Shown one piece after another: positions 32,587 to 42,231 of a DNA stretch of 64,000 bases (the first letter of the stretch is position 1; the number at the start of each line of letters is the position of its first letter). Below the pieces are notes generated by a model. That model made no database searches, was not told the DNA's origin, and saw only the letters and a list, made by a program, of their open reading frames with translations. Origin of the DNA: Lindgomyces ingoldianus (Eukaryota > Ascomycota > Dothideomycetes > Pleosporales > Lindgomycetaceae); assembly GCF_010093535.1 (NCBI RefSeq), contig NW_022985184.1, positions 399,993 through 463,992 of the forward strand, given 5' to 3'. The position numbers were made by a program, and so were the translations under genes.

Positions 32587-33751
32587 TGGTGTAATAGAGT
32601 CTGTGTCTGAAGGATTGGAAGATGATGAAGGGTTTCCATCTTCTTTGAGAGGGCGTTTTCAGCATCTTTATTTATCGCAGTCGTAAAGTCATCGTTCCGT
32701 TCAGCGAGGCTTTGATCGGTACAGTGGAGATTGTAGGGGAGATATCAAGACAAGAGCTTGCATAATTTGACAGGAGCATGTTTTGACCACCTGGATGCTC
32801 TAGGTTAGAGGCTGAGGAACTATTAGGTTATTAGGTTGTTAAGCCCTTGAGGGAGGGCCTTAGTAGAGGCCGTTTTAAGCTTTCCGAAGTTATCGAACGC
32901 TATGTTCTTGTAATATATTTCCTGATTGGGCAAAGTTCCGAACTTCAAGTCACAATTCCTGGGTGCCAATTCATAGGTTGAAACCTTACGCTTATTTTGC
33001 TGAGGGATAATTACAGTGTAGACTAGGGGGGAAGTACGAACGGAGCGCGCAGCGCCATTATTGTGCCTTGCAAAAAAAATGCCTACGATCAGGTTTTTCA
33101 GGACAGTCGTGAAAAGAAACTGTAGCACCAAAACAAGAGATATTCGTATGCAACCCAACAATCCCTTGCAACAAACTACATTATGTCTTTCTCTTATCTT
33201 TGTTTTTAGTAATATCTTAAGATTTAAAATATTTTTATCTTCTAGTTTCAAAGTCTCTTGTTCGTCCTGTTTACCTGTGCGCATGCCCAGGGTGTCGTAG
33301 AGCAAGTCGTGCGCAGAACTTCTTACTATTAGTTGAATTCTGATTGGAACAAGCTTTCTGCAGGGCACAATAATTAGCGAAAGTTAAGTGGGTTTAAGCC
33401 TCACTCGAAATCGGCCCCTGCCGAAAGTCAGCATAAACGACGGAGAATCCTTTCACTCCCCCGCGCCTGCTCTAACAATATCTAGCTAGCTATATGTTGA
33501 AAATATAGAGTAAGAGGAGTGAGGAATTGAATTTGAGTTGTGAAGTGATTAATTCATTGAGCTCCACTCACTCCCCTTTCCACTAAACGAAGCCGTCGTC
33601 TGCTAATTAGAGCGCTGCCTCCTGACAGAGATCCTTATTCTCTTGACTACCTCACAATGTCAGCTAGCATCCAAGAACCTGAATCCTGGCTATTCAACAC
33701 ACCTCGATATGTCATTATACACTATCTTCAAAGCCAACTGTCCAACCTATA
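32587..33751. other. Intergenic, no convincing gene
   Basis: A 181-codon minus frame (32823-33368) exists, but its composition is irregular, it crosses an AT-rich patch near 33180-33240, and it has no recognisable motif or domain. I consider it chance or a relic. The 33480-33600 segment is also AT-leaning. Nothing else is supported. Confidence 0.35.
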
Positions 33752-34714
33752 TCACACATAAACTCTCTTCCACCACTCCCCTTCAAAAAACATACCGAGC
33801 CACCACAAGGGTACCAGATCCTCTCTCCCCATCCCCTTCCTGTCCTCCAACTTCCTCACCCACATCCCTGTCGCTCCCCGGATCGCATCAATCTCCCAAT
33901 CAATTCTAACACCGAAAATTCGTCGCTCCAAAGCCCATCCCAGATCATCATTCTCGTCTCCAGCACGGTCATACAGCGCCTCCTTCCCCGACCCTCTTGC
34001 AAGGAACGCCACCGCATGCGCAATCTCGTGGACCAGGACGACAGCAACTGCCCAACTAGTCCGCAGGTCTTGGATCGGCGAACGCTGGCCGGAGAGGAAG
34101 TACTCCGCATACGTTGCATTGATCGTGATAAAACCTTTGTTCGGCCATGGTCTCATCTGACCATGAATTTCCTTCCCCAACTCCCCGAAACTAATCTTAA
34201 TGTGTGGGGCAAAGTCTATGAGGTATTTCCGCACAGCTTCCACCACCCACGCCAGGGCACGTGGCTCCCTTTCCAGCTCAGATGGAAGCAAATACAAGTG
34301 TCCAGTCACTGGGTCCAAGATTTCTTCGCCGTGTAGGACGCGGATGAACCATGTCAGGCTTCTGGGGTGGGTAAGGAGTTCGCTAGCGAGTTGGATTGAG
34401 GGCTGGAGGTCTCGCCATAAACTACAACTACCCCGGCATTCTCTACAATCGCCATGGAATTGGATCCAGTTTTGGTGGGCGAGGATGGGGTGGATGTGTG
34501 GCGGTAGGCCCTCGTTTATTGGGGGTGGATGGGGGGTGGAAGTAGGCGGGCTAGGAAAGCCTGTCTGTTGTCGCAGTGCTGACATTTTGGCTTTGAAAGA
34601 TGAGAATTTTGGCTTGCGTGGGCGTGGGAGAGAAAATTGACGGCCCATACTGAGTCTTAAAACGGGGATTTGCGGTTGGAAGGTATGTGTTGGGTAGGGA
34701 TGAATCAAGCACAA
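33752..34714 (-). CDS. Zincin-like protein with HEIAH motif, function unknown
   Basis: This intronless protein has 320 residues, or 298 if it starts at Met23 (34648), which I prefer because the first 22 residues are Pro/His-rich and unlike a leader. The segment 'VAVVLVHEIAHAVAFLARG' (223-241) holds the HExxH metal-binding motif at 229-233. A conserved-looking 'DLGWALERRIFG' (257-268) about 30 residues later can supply the third ligand (Glu263). Near residues 90-97 there is a C-x2-C-x3-C arrangement. The C-terminus is Trp-rich ('LWWLGMFFEGEWWKR'). No signal peptide or membrane segment is obvious, suggesting an intracellular protein. A hydrolytic role is plausible, but substrate and pathway are unknown. 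Confidence 0.7.
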   Translation of the reverse strand: MCLIHPYPTHTFQPQIPVLRLSMGRQFSLPRPRKPKFSSFKAKMSALRQQTGFPSPPTSTPHPPPINEGLPPHIHPILAHQNWIQFHGDCRECRGSCSLWRDLQPSIQLASELLTHPRSLTWFIRVLHGEEILDPVTGHLYLLPSELEREPRALAWVVEAVRKYLIDFAPHIKISFGELGKEIHGQMRPWPNKGFITINATYAEYFLSGQRSPIQDLRTSWAVAVVLVHEIAHAVAFLARGSGKEALYDRAGDENDDLGWALERRIFGVRIDWEIDAIRGATGMWVRKLEDRKGMGREDLVPLWWLGMFFEGEWWKRVYV

Positions 34715-35972
34715 AAGAGAACAGCAGGTATTGACTCTTTTGTGAGGGAATTTTGATTTTGCAAGTTTTTGCTAGGTTTCAATGTCCTCATCATTATGTG
34801 AGGAGTTGTGGTGACAAATTTCTGGTTGGGTAGATGCTTACCAAGGTTCAGCTTTCGCTATCGTGGCCTCACACATTTGCACCATCATTTCAATTATATA
34901 AGGTTCACATTCAGCACGACTTTGTAAAGGGAGGATACAGTTTTATTCTACATACGGACTATAGAGAAGCCTACCTCGGAGCTGATATTAGGGAAAGTGT
35001 GTGTTACTGGAGGAAGAGTGGAGAGGTTGGAACTAGTCTAGCCCGAGCGGAGTGAAGAAATTAATGCACTTGCTCTAGGTGGGACGATAGAGCATCGAAA
35101 CATAAGAGAAGGATTCCACGAATGGATCCCGATCCTGGGATTCGGGAAGAAAGTCCACTAGGTCCTAGACAAAGGGCCAAGAGATTGAGCAAGAAGTGTT
35201 CCTCCAGTAGATGAAGGGGAATTATCAGTTAAGAGTAGGAGTGGAGATAGAAGGAAGTGAGGAAAGGCATCGAGCCACAAAGATCAATCTCCATACAGGA
35301 TTAGAGAAGATGGAGTTTACCCGTCAGCAGCGGGAGCACATGCACGAGAAGCCGCACCATCAGTGATTAACACCGGACGCTGCAGTCAATATCTTGGGTC
35401 TATTTTCTATTATTCGTTACTGTTTAGAAAACGGGGAACACTTTTAACTTACGCGAGACTCCTGGGTAGTTCCATTTCCTTCTTTCAAGGTTCATTCCCA
35501 ATCGAGCATCCTCCACCACTCGGAACACTGTTGATCCACTCTTAGTCCCAAAAAGTGCGTCAACTCAGATGTCATAATAGGTACGTGGGTGTGGTTGAAA
35601 GAACACAGGTAGACTGAAGACCCGTTGAACGAAATTAACTGAGCCCAGGAGGCAGGAGCAACGGTCTTTACACGCTTACGCAAGTAATTGACTCAATTCA
35701 CTGATAAACTACCAGCCATGAATGAGTACCTTTGTAGAATCGAGCTACGCAAAGGTCATTACCACCATTATTTATAAGCAGCTGTTCAAGTCTACACAGT
35801 TAAGTGTATGGGCAGATATTCAAGTTCCTGGATATCTCTATCTCAATCCAGAGTCTACCCAATTCGAGTCTCCAAGTCCCTTTAGTCCTCAGAATGATGA
35901 GTGTGAAAATCAATAGTGCCTTATAGACCACGGAAGTGGAAGAGCATCCGCCTTCTACCTGTCGATATAGAT
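34715..35972. other. 1.2-kb intergenic region, nothing recognised
   Basis: Short frames on both strands without family resemblance. No repeats, inverted ends or RNA genes are evident. Confidence 0.35.
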
Positions 35973-36551
35973 CTAGCACGGCATCCAGCAGTCCATATCG
36001 CAGGTCTGTATCAGAGCGGTTAGCCTTTATTGACCTCAAAGACACAAATACAAAAAGAGTCCACTTACTCTATGATTCCATTTCTTAGCCTTCTCGCAAT
36101 TAAGCGGTCCAGAAGTCCAGTCCCCGAGATTACACCCTGCACGATGATCGCATCGAGAACGATCTATCTTATCATGCATATCCCACCAGCACCCCCCGAT
36201 ATCATACGTGTAACCGATGCTCCCGTCGCGCCATATGACCGTAAAGTCATAGCCGTTGACATCGTGGACGCGGTAGACAGCGCCACCGTGGCCGCCATCG
36301 ACATCGAGGTTTCCGGTCTCGCCTATGCTCTTGATCAAGTCGCCGCCGTGATTGATGCTAGGGATAGTTGCATGGGTATTCATCCAGAAGTCACGATCGT
36401 TCTCAGTCGTGCAGTATTGGTATACCATGGTGTGGAAGTTGCATCGCCAGGTGAGATCGCTGATGGTAAGGTTCTTGGCTGGGTCTGCAACCTCAGGCAG
36501 AGGCGTTGCCATTGCCGCCGTGGTGAGGAGGATCGTGATAGCAAGGATCAT
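35973..36551 (-). CDS. Cysteine-rich small secreted protein A (intact paralogue)
   Basis: Two exons (36551-36069 and 36005-35973; intron 63 bp, GTAAGT...ACAG) give 171 residues. The chosen Met begins a signal peptide ('MILAITILLTTAAMA') cut before 'TPLPEVADP'. The mature part has nine Cys, including 'WRCNFHTMVYQYC', 'GGCWWDMHDK', 'CDHRAGCNLGDWTSGPLNC' and a tail 'TCDMDCWMPC' encoded mostly by exon 2. The upstream ATG at 36629 would precede the signal peptide with 26 polar residues and is less likely. Protein B at 37086-37706 is a diverged paralogue with the same exon plan. No known domain is recognised; size, secretion and Cys content suggest an extracellular or effector-like protein, which is inference. 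Confidence 0.7.
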
Positions 36552-37085
36552 GATGACTAGCGGTGAAGGTGAGTAAACTGGAATTGAACAATCTGCACGG
36601 CGATTTCCTTGTGCCTGATTTGAGGGCAAATTTATGGAGTATTATTATTATTGAGAAGAAGCTGTAAGCATGAGTTAGTTTATTCGACTTGACGAGAGAG
36701 AGGAAATACCATGGAATTGCTCTGAGAAGGTTTCGTTGAAGCAGTAGGGGAAACGATCACGGAGGGACTGTGGTGAAGGAGGTTTTACTATCTCTCGAGG
36801 ACAATGGAAGCACGTCAAATGGGTTGTTAAGGCAATCCGAGGTTCGGCTTGCCACGGACTTTCGAGGAATATGAGTTGTAGTTGAGGGAGCTTCTGCCTG
36901 ACTCAGGTGAGCTGCTGATCACATTGGAGTAATTGTGCACCTTGGTCAAAGGTGATCCCTGCTAATCTGATACTATTGGGCTTTGGTAGATTTCTGAAAG
37001 TCTCATCCCAGACCTTGTGCAAATCAGTATCGTCCTCGTTTGAAGTTGTGAAAAAGATGACATTCTAGATTCCGTAGTATAAACC
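36552..37085. promoter_or_regulatory. Intergenic between the two secreted paralogues
   Basis: About 530 bp that must contain the promoter of protein A (minus strand) and the 3' end of protein B. I see no defined motif and no further coding sequence. Confidence 0.3.
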
Positions 37086-37706
37086 CTAGAAGCCGTGTCT
37101 CCATACTCCCAAGCATGGGAACCAGCAGTCTATGTCTTCAGTCTAGATATTAGTTAGCATATTAAGAGTCCTTTTGAACGCTGATCTTGCCCTGCCAATG
37201 AACTGATGATCCTGCTCACACTTCAAGCCACCCCTCATCCAATCCCCCAATTCACACCCCGCCCGAAGCCCACAATTATTGTCCTGTCCAGCTTCCCGAC
37301 CAGCCCACTCGCAGCTGAAAGAATTGCTGTACCAATAGTCGACAGTATTGCCAACCATCTTGACAGCGAAATCAGAGTTCATGACATCAAATTTCCAAAC
37401 ATCGCCGATGTAGTTTTGCTTGCCGTTATCGGGATGTGCGACTGAGTGATCGCCGTCGCCATAGGCGTCTTTGATCGTGACCCAAGGAGAATTTTGCCAG
37501 GTGATGCCGTGCTCGGTGGACTCCGCTGTACGCTTTTAGTAGATCATGGTGTGGAAAGTGCACCTCCCGTGGTTTGAACGTTTGATGAAAGTATTGGGGA
37601 GATATGTTGAGAATGATCGGCGGTCATGGGCCCCAATACATCTACTGAAGGTGGAGCTGAGGAAACAGATGAGAGAGAGCAACATGTAGAGAAATGGCTT
37701 GGCCAT
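37086..37706 (-). pseudogene. Cysteine-rich small secreted protein B (paralogue with premature TAA)
   Basis: The ATG at 37706 opens a signal peptide ('MAKPFLYMLLSLICFLSS'). The frame runs to an in-frame TAA at 37536-37538 ('CTFHTMIY*KRTAEST') and then stays open to an exon end at 37191. Exon 2 (37142-37086) encodes 'TEDIDCWFPCLGVWRHGF'. Paralogue A reads 'CNFHTMVYQYC' at the stop, so CAA (Gln) probably became TAA, a CpA->TpA change on the coding strand. The 48-bp intron has a GC donor (GCAAGA) instead of GT. 'CGLRAGCELGDWMRGGLKC' is shared with A. The two exons sum to 191 in-frame codons. Loss of function is likely but rests on one base. Confidence 0.65.
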
Positions 37707-38110
37707 ATTGAGAATTTGGTGAATTATTCAGGGTTTTGATAAAGTTGGTGTGCTGTGTTCATAGGCCTAAGAGAGGTCGAAAGGGCTGGCAGGTATTAAA
37801 GGTGTATTAGGTAATTGAATCAAAGAAAATGGAGATTGAAAGTTCCAAAGCTTAGTGACGGTATAGCTCCAAAGGTACAAGATCAGGCGGTGTGCAGTAC
37901 TGAAGGGAAAGAATGACCCATACCTCGTGCCGCTGCCCTTCCTTCCAGGTGACCTTGATACAAACTAGAGAAATGTCCCTGAAATCGAACAAAGTGAAAG
38001 AGAAGGGGGATTGAAGAGGTAGAATAATGAACAAGACAGTGCTAACGGAACTGGTGAGACCCCGTGGCTCATGCTGAAATTTTAATATACTTACCTGCTA
38101 TGGCACCCAC
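37707..38110. promoter_or_regulatory. 5' flank of secreted protein B / 3' flank of pectate lyase
   Basis: About 400 bp with no supported gene. Short pyrimidine-rich tracts precede the start of protein B on the minus strand. Confidence 0.3.
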
Positions 38111-39391
38111 TTAGTACGTAGCAAGAACCAACGAATTCGCCCAATCCTCAACACTAACGTACCCGTTCCCATCCCTATCCACCATCGCATCACTCTTCCC
38201 CTTATCACTACCCACCTTTATCTCCCCCTCATCCGGAATCCCATCCCCATCCGTATCCACCAACCTACTTCCTCCATCGACACTCCCTACTCCATTCATC
38301 GGGCTCGCATTCTCATCACTAACCAGCTCCCCCATCTTCCCAAACGATGCCAACTCCGCTATCAATCTCTTGTCAACCTCATCTCTCACCAAACTCGCAC
38401 CCGCAGACTGCTGCACGAATTTCAACGCATCGTTAGCACTAAGAGTCTTCACGGGCGCCGGGAATGGGAATTTCGCTGTAGCAAGTGCCATACCGCCATA
38501 GTTCGACGACGCCACACCAATTTCCTTCCCATTCAAGACCCCATCTTTATCACTATCATACCAATTCCCCTCCACCCAGCCCCTAAAATTCGCATTCCCA
38601 CGCGTGAAAGCAGTCACACTCGTACTCGGGCCGCTCACAAAATAATTCCCGACGATATTTGCCTCACTCTGCCCATCTGAATCCCCGGCAATGTATCCGC
38701 CACCTCCACCCCAGTTATAGACTACGTTGTTAGTGAAGTCGTTTGTGCCTTTGACTTTCGGATTCCTTGTTTTATTATCGATGTAGAGGTTGCGGAACAG
38801 GCTGATTCCGTTGCCGAGATTCGTTTGGATTAGCCCGCCACAGGAATGCGTTTCTAGGCCCTGGCCGATGATACTATTTTGGATGGTGATGTTTGAGACA
38901 TCGGAGCCGGAGATCGAGAAAGTTTCGTCCCGGCCCCAGGACACAGAAACGTGATCAAATATCATATTCGCCCCCGAGGCAATGGTAATAGCATCTTTCC
39001 CGCTCGTACCACCTTTTCCCATACGAATCCGGATATACCGGATAATAGCATCATCGGCGTCGGAGAAACTCCAGCCGTTGCCGTAGACGGTGATACCGCC
39101 GCCTGGTGCAGTTTGGCCGAGGATACTGATTCGTTTTGATACTACGACGCGGTCCGTGATTTTGATGGCCCCGCTGACTGCAAAGACAACAATTCGATCG
39201 GGCTTCGAGACCGCATCGCGAAGGGAGCCTGTGCCGGAGTCGTTGAGGTTGGTGACGATGTAGACGCTGCCTTGACGTCCGCCAATGGCATTGCGGCCGA
39301 AGCCCTCCGCACCGGGGAAGGCGAGGAGGGCGTTGGTAACGCTGAATTGGCCGAGGGCTGCCAGAAAGGGGATGTGGTGGAGGAAGTGCAT
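38111..39391 (-). CDS. Secreted PL1-family pectate lyase with C-terminal Ca-binding tail (PlyC-like)
   Basis: The product should cleave de-esterified pectin by beta-elimination outside the cell. I start at the second Met (39391), which opens a clean signal peptide ('MHFLHHIPFLAALGQFSVTN'); a Met 13 codons upstream is also possible. The mature enzyme begins 'FPGAEGFGRNAIGGRQGSVY', followed by 'LNDSGTGSLRDAV', 'ILGQTAPGGGITV', 'FDHVSVSWGRDETFSISG' and 'NLYIDNKTRNPKVKG', all characteristic of the parallel beta-helix of fungal pectate lyase C-type enzymes. The last 60 residues carry Asp-rich calcium loops, 'DTDGDGIPDEGE' and 'DRDGNGYVSVEDW'. The gene is intronless and intact, and sits between the secreted-protein pair and a lectin-like gene. 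Confidence 0.9.
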   Translation of the reverse strand: MHFLHHIPFLAALGQFSVTNALLAFPGAEGFGRNAIGGRQGSVYIVTNLNDSGTGSLRDAVSKPDRIVVFAVSGAIKITDRVVVSKRISILGQTAPGGGITVYGNGWSFSDADDAIIRYIRIRMGKGGTSGKDAITIASGANMIFDHVSVSWGRDETFSISGSDVSNITIQNSIIGQGLETHSCGGLIQTNLGNGISLFRNLYIDNKTRNPKVKGTNDFTNNVVYNWGGGGGYIAGDSDGQSEANIVGNYFVSGPSTSVTAFTRGNANFRGWVEGNWYDSDKDGVLNGKEIGVASSNYGGMALATAKFPFPAPVKTLSANDALKFVQQSAGASLVRDEVDKRLIAELASFGKMGELVSDENASPMNGVGSVDGGSRLVDTDGDGIPDEGEIKVGSDKGKSDAMVDRDGNGYVSVEDWANSLVLATY

Positions 39392-39773
39392 TGTGAGGGG
39401 AAGAAGGAAGGGGAATGGAGAAGACAACATTTTAAACGTGAGATAGGACAGGCTGATATAGAGGAAGTCGAAGGGGAATTAGAAGAACCTGGAGAAATAA
39501 TGCAGTACTATAATCTAGGAGAAAAGTGGATACTATACGGGAGTCCTGTGTCGATGTTTAATTTATATGCTGGACCGACCTGGTTTGAAAAATCGGGGAA
39601 ATCTCCTCCAATCAGAGGGCAGTGCTGAAACCATCCAATCTGAAAGAACGGGGTATAATACATACGTACAAGAACCAGCCAAACCTCAAGCACCTGAAAT
39701 CCTCATGGAAGCCAACTCCAAACCGCAAGAGAACTCGCCCACATGTAGAGTTCCGATCCATTAAAATGTATCG
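39392..39773. promoter_or_regulatory. Promoter region of the pectate lyase gene
   Basis: Non-coding. It lies between the lectin-like gene's stop and the pectate lyase start, both on the minus strand. I see no individual site that I can name. Confidence 0.35.
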
Positions 39774-41455
39774 CTAGTCGAGCGGTACATACCCTAGCAC
39801 CGACCACCCATCTCGATTCCCATTCAGCTCAACCTCTCTCAAATTCCCACCACTCTGAAAATAACACCGAGGGATGTCCATGCCTTTAGGTAACGGCTCA
39901 TTAAACGTTTCCATAGTGATACATGCGATCGCGGTTCCGTTATCTGCACCCCTGAAAGCATCGAACGTTTTCGGGCCCTTCCACCCCGAGGAGTCGTCTC
40001 GCCATTGCATTTGGATGGTTGCGGAGGTATCCTGCCAGAGGATATATGTGTCGAGTTCGGTGGGGTTTGTGACGTTGGTGAGGGAGAAAGCAGCGAACTG
40101 GGGAGGGGTGAGGGAAGGGGGTGGTATAGATTGGGAGAGGGCGTGTGCTGTGAAGAATCTAATGTCAGCTCTCCTTATCTCATGAAAGCATTTCCCGTAA
40201 AGCATGAATCTGCCATAATGAAGAGACACAAAACTGGGGGTCCACTCACTTTCATACGCATACTCCCAGGTAAGTTTGTCCCTCTGGACCTCCCTCAATT
40301 TCCCATCCTCGCCTTGATAGAACACCCCAATCTTAGATATATTCTGCGCAACCGGTACTAACCCAAGCGCGGCGCCGTCATAAATCGTTAAGTTCGCAGA
40401 TCGGTGGTACCAACCCCCTGTGTCTGAGTAGCTAAAAGCGTCATAGTAGATTTCGTGGAGACTACCATCGACATCTTGGAGGATGATGAGGGGCCAATAG
40501 GCGCTGAGTCTTGAGGTAGAACTAGCGACAAAGGTTTGGTTGTCGATAGATCCGGCACTGCCGGCAATGTTAATAGAATCCCAGTTCCATTCGCATATTC
40601 GATCTAAAAGGTTGTTAGCAAACTGAAGCAAGCTCCCTCGTTGAGAAGAAAACAAGGTTTGGGACGTACCAGCATCATCCAGATAAAATAGCTCGACCTG
40701 CTCGTCCTACACAGCACATTAGCAACCTTTGCGCCAAAGAACAGAAGCCAAGATCATACATTATTAATAGCGTCGGGGTAAATATTATGTCGAAACCTAG
40801 TGAGAGCCAGAGAAGTTCCCTGTTTCGCCTTGGTGAAATCTTTGTTCCTCGCCCAGCTCTTATAACCGGAGTCAAATAAAGTGCCTTGGAGCATTCCCTT
40901 GTCATTCTGGAATACAACTCGTATCTTAAAAGTGGTGCCCGTTGAGTTGTTGTCTCTCCACGCGGTGACGGCAAGAGGCGATAAAGAAGCGATGCTGGTA
41001 GGTTTTGCAGTGGGGGAAGGAACAGACGACGCAGAAGCAGTCACAGTAGCAGTCGCAAGATTCGTAGGTGTAGCCTTACTGCCAGAGGTCGCACTCTTAG
41101 GTTTCTTCAGAAGAATCCCTAACGACACACACAAAGCCGTTGACGCAATCACGACCGTCAACACCAGCGCGAGTACCCATACTCTTTTCCGCTTCCAACA
41201 AGATCTCTTTTGAGATTTTATGACGTCGTCCGGTCCATAGTATGCATAAACTTCTCCCGGGTGTTGACCCGGGAGTGCTTCGAGAGTAGGATGAGAGTGT
41301 CGGACGGCCTCGGGATGATGCGGAATCAGGACTTCCTTTTGATCACGTTCTGGCGCGACTTCTTTCTCCGTATTGAGAGCCGCAAGTTTGAACTGCGCAT
41401 AGTCAGTCTCGTACCGTCGATTGAAGGGGAAGAAGAGGGGCAGTCGTACCTGCAT
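39774..41455 (-). CDS. Membrane-anchored fucose-lectin-like protein
   Basis: Four exons (41455-40760, 40706-40670, 40603-40250 and 40147-39774) join in frame to 487 codons. The N-terminal 95 residues are hydrophilic. One transmembrane segment ('VWVLALVLTVVIASTALCV' plus 'SLGILL') follows basic residues, then a Ser/Thr/Pro linker ('TATVTASASSVPSPTAKPTS'), giving a type II topology with the C-terminus outside. The outer part has repeated beta-propeller-like blades with Trp-Asp/Asn signatures ('AVTAWRDNNSTGTTFKIRVV', 'ICEWNWDSINIAG', 'YDAFSYSDTGGWYHRSANL', 'TIQMQWRDDSSGWKGPKTFD'), like fungal fucose-specific lectins (PF07938). The starting Met is the first in frame; an upstream 5' exon is possible. 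Carbohydrate recognition at the cell surface is inferred. Confidence 0.72.
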
Positions 41456-41825
41456 ATCAACGTAATAGGGATAGGGAGAGCCCAGAAGCCATGAAAAATT
41501 GCCACAACGGGATCGCCGTTACTTGGCCAGGCTCATTGCCGTTCAGAGAGAATTGCCGACAGGTAGCAAAGGAAGGAAGAGGATAGATGCAGAGGGATAG
41601 GGATCCAGGATTGAGGTGATGGGTTCATTATCGATACCCGGACTCGTACGTTTCATCTCGCATCCTTCCACACGAAATGAGACCGGACAAGGTATTACGG
41701 CCCTAAAGGAAACGAGTCGAAATACGCTGCCGCAGTACATTGATTTCAGCCGCAACGTACAATTACGACGAATGATGTGAGCTTGGGGCTAATTAAGTGC
41801 TAAGCCTTGGGGGCTGCGTACCTGC
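41456..41825. other. 5' flank of the lectin-like gene
   Basis: No gene. An alternative ATG upstream (minus strand near 41493) is followed within about 35 bases by a stop unless spliced, so an extra 5' exon cannot be excluded. Confidence 0.3.
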
Positions 41826-42186
41826 ATGTTGGTTTTCTTTCCAGCCTCGGCAGTCTGCATCGCCCTCAACACCATGCCAAGCATCACAATACTCGAACAA
41901 TCACCGTCATGTATTCACATCAACGTACTCTTTTAGTTTCCCATTGCACCGAGGATTGTGATGGTACAGGTCGTTATTAGGTATGCACAGTTCGCCCATG
42001 GCACTGTTCAGCCAATGAATATAAGCATCTACATGGATGAATACGGTCCATGCATACGCCTGACCTGTCGGTATGAAGGTCCAAATTCCCTCAATCCAAA
42101 CGCCGAAAGAATGCGGCCTTGGGTATAGTGATTGATAATGAATTGCCACATCTCCAGACCCCTCCTCCGTCGTACTCCATTTTGAT
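41826..42186 (-). pseudogene. Unassigned coding fragment (possible exon or gene relic)
   Basis: On the minus strand an acceptor-like TTTTTGTAG is followed by about 93 open codons reading 'WSWHAYWESKWSTTEEGSGD', then 'FGVWIEGIWTFIPTGQAY', 'WLNSAMGELCIPNNDLYHH' and 'CNGKLKEYVDVNT', then TGA. In the same frame after the stop 'FEYCDAWHGVEGDADCRGWK' continues, ending near a GTACGC donor. Composition (Trp, Cys, Tyr) looks like a secreted protein domain, but there is no start codon or signal peptide in reach. I do not recognise the family. Confidence 0.4.
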
Positions 42187-42231
42187 TCCCAATATGCGTG
42201 CCAAGACCACTACAAAAATTAGCTCTCTAGC

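Noticed and set aside
32823..33368. 181-codon minus-strand frame
   Set aside because: No recognisable motif, uneven composition and an AT-rich patch inside; probably chance or relic.
36030..36560. 176-codon plus-strand frame
   Set aside because: Antisense to secreted protein A, which has a signal peptide, intron and paralogue.
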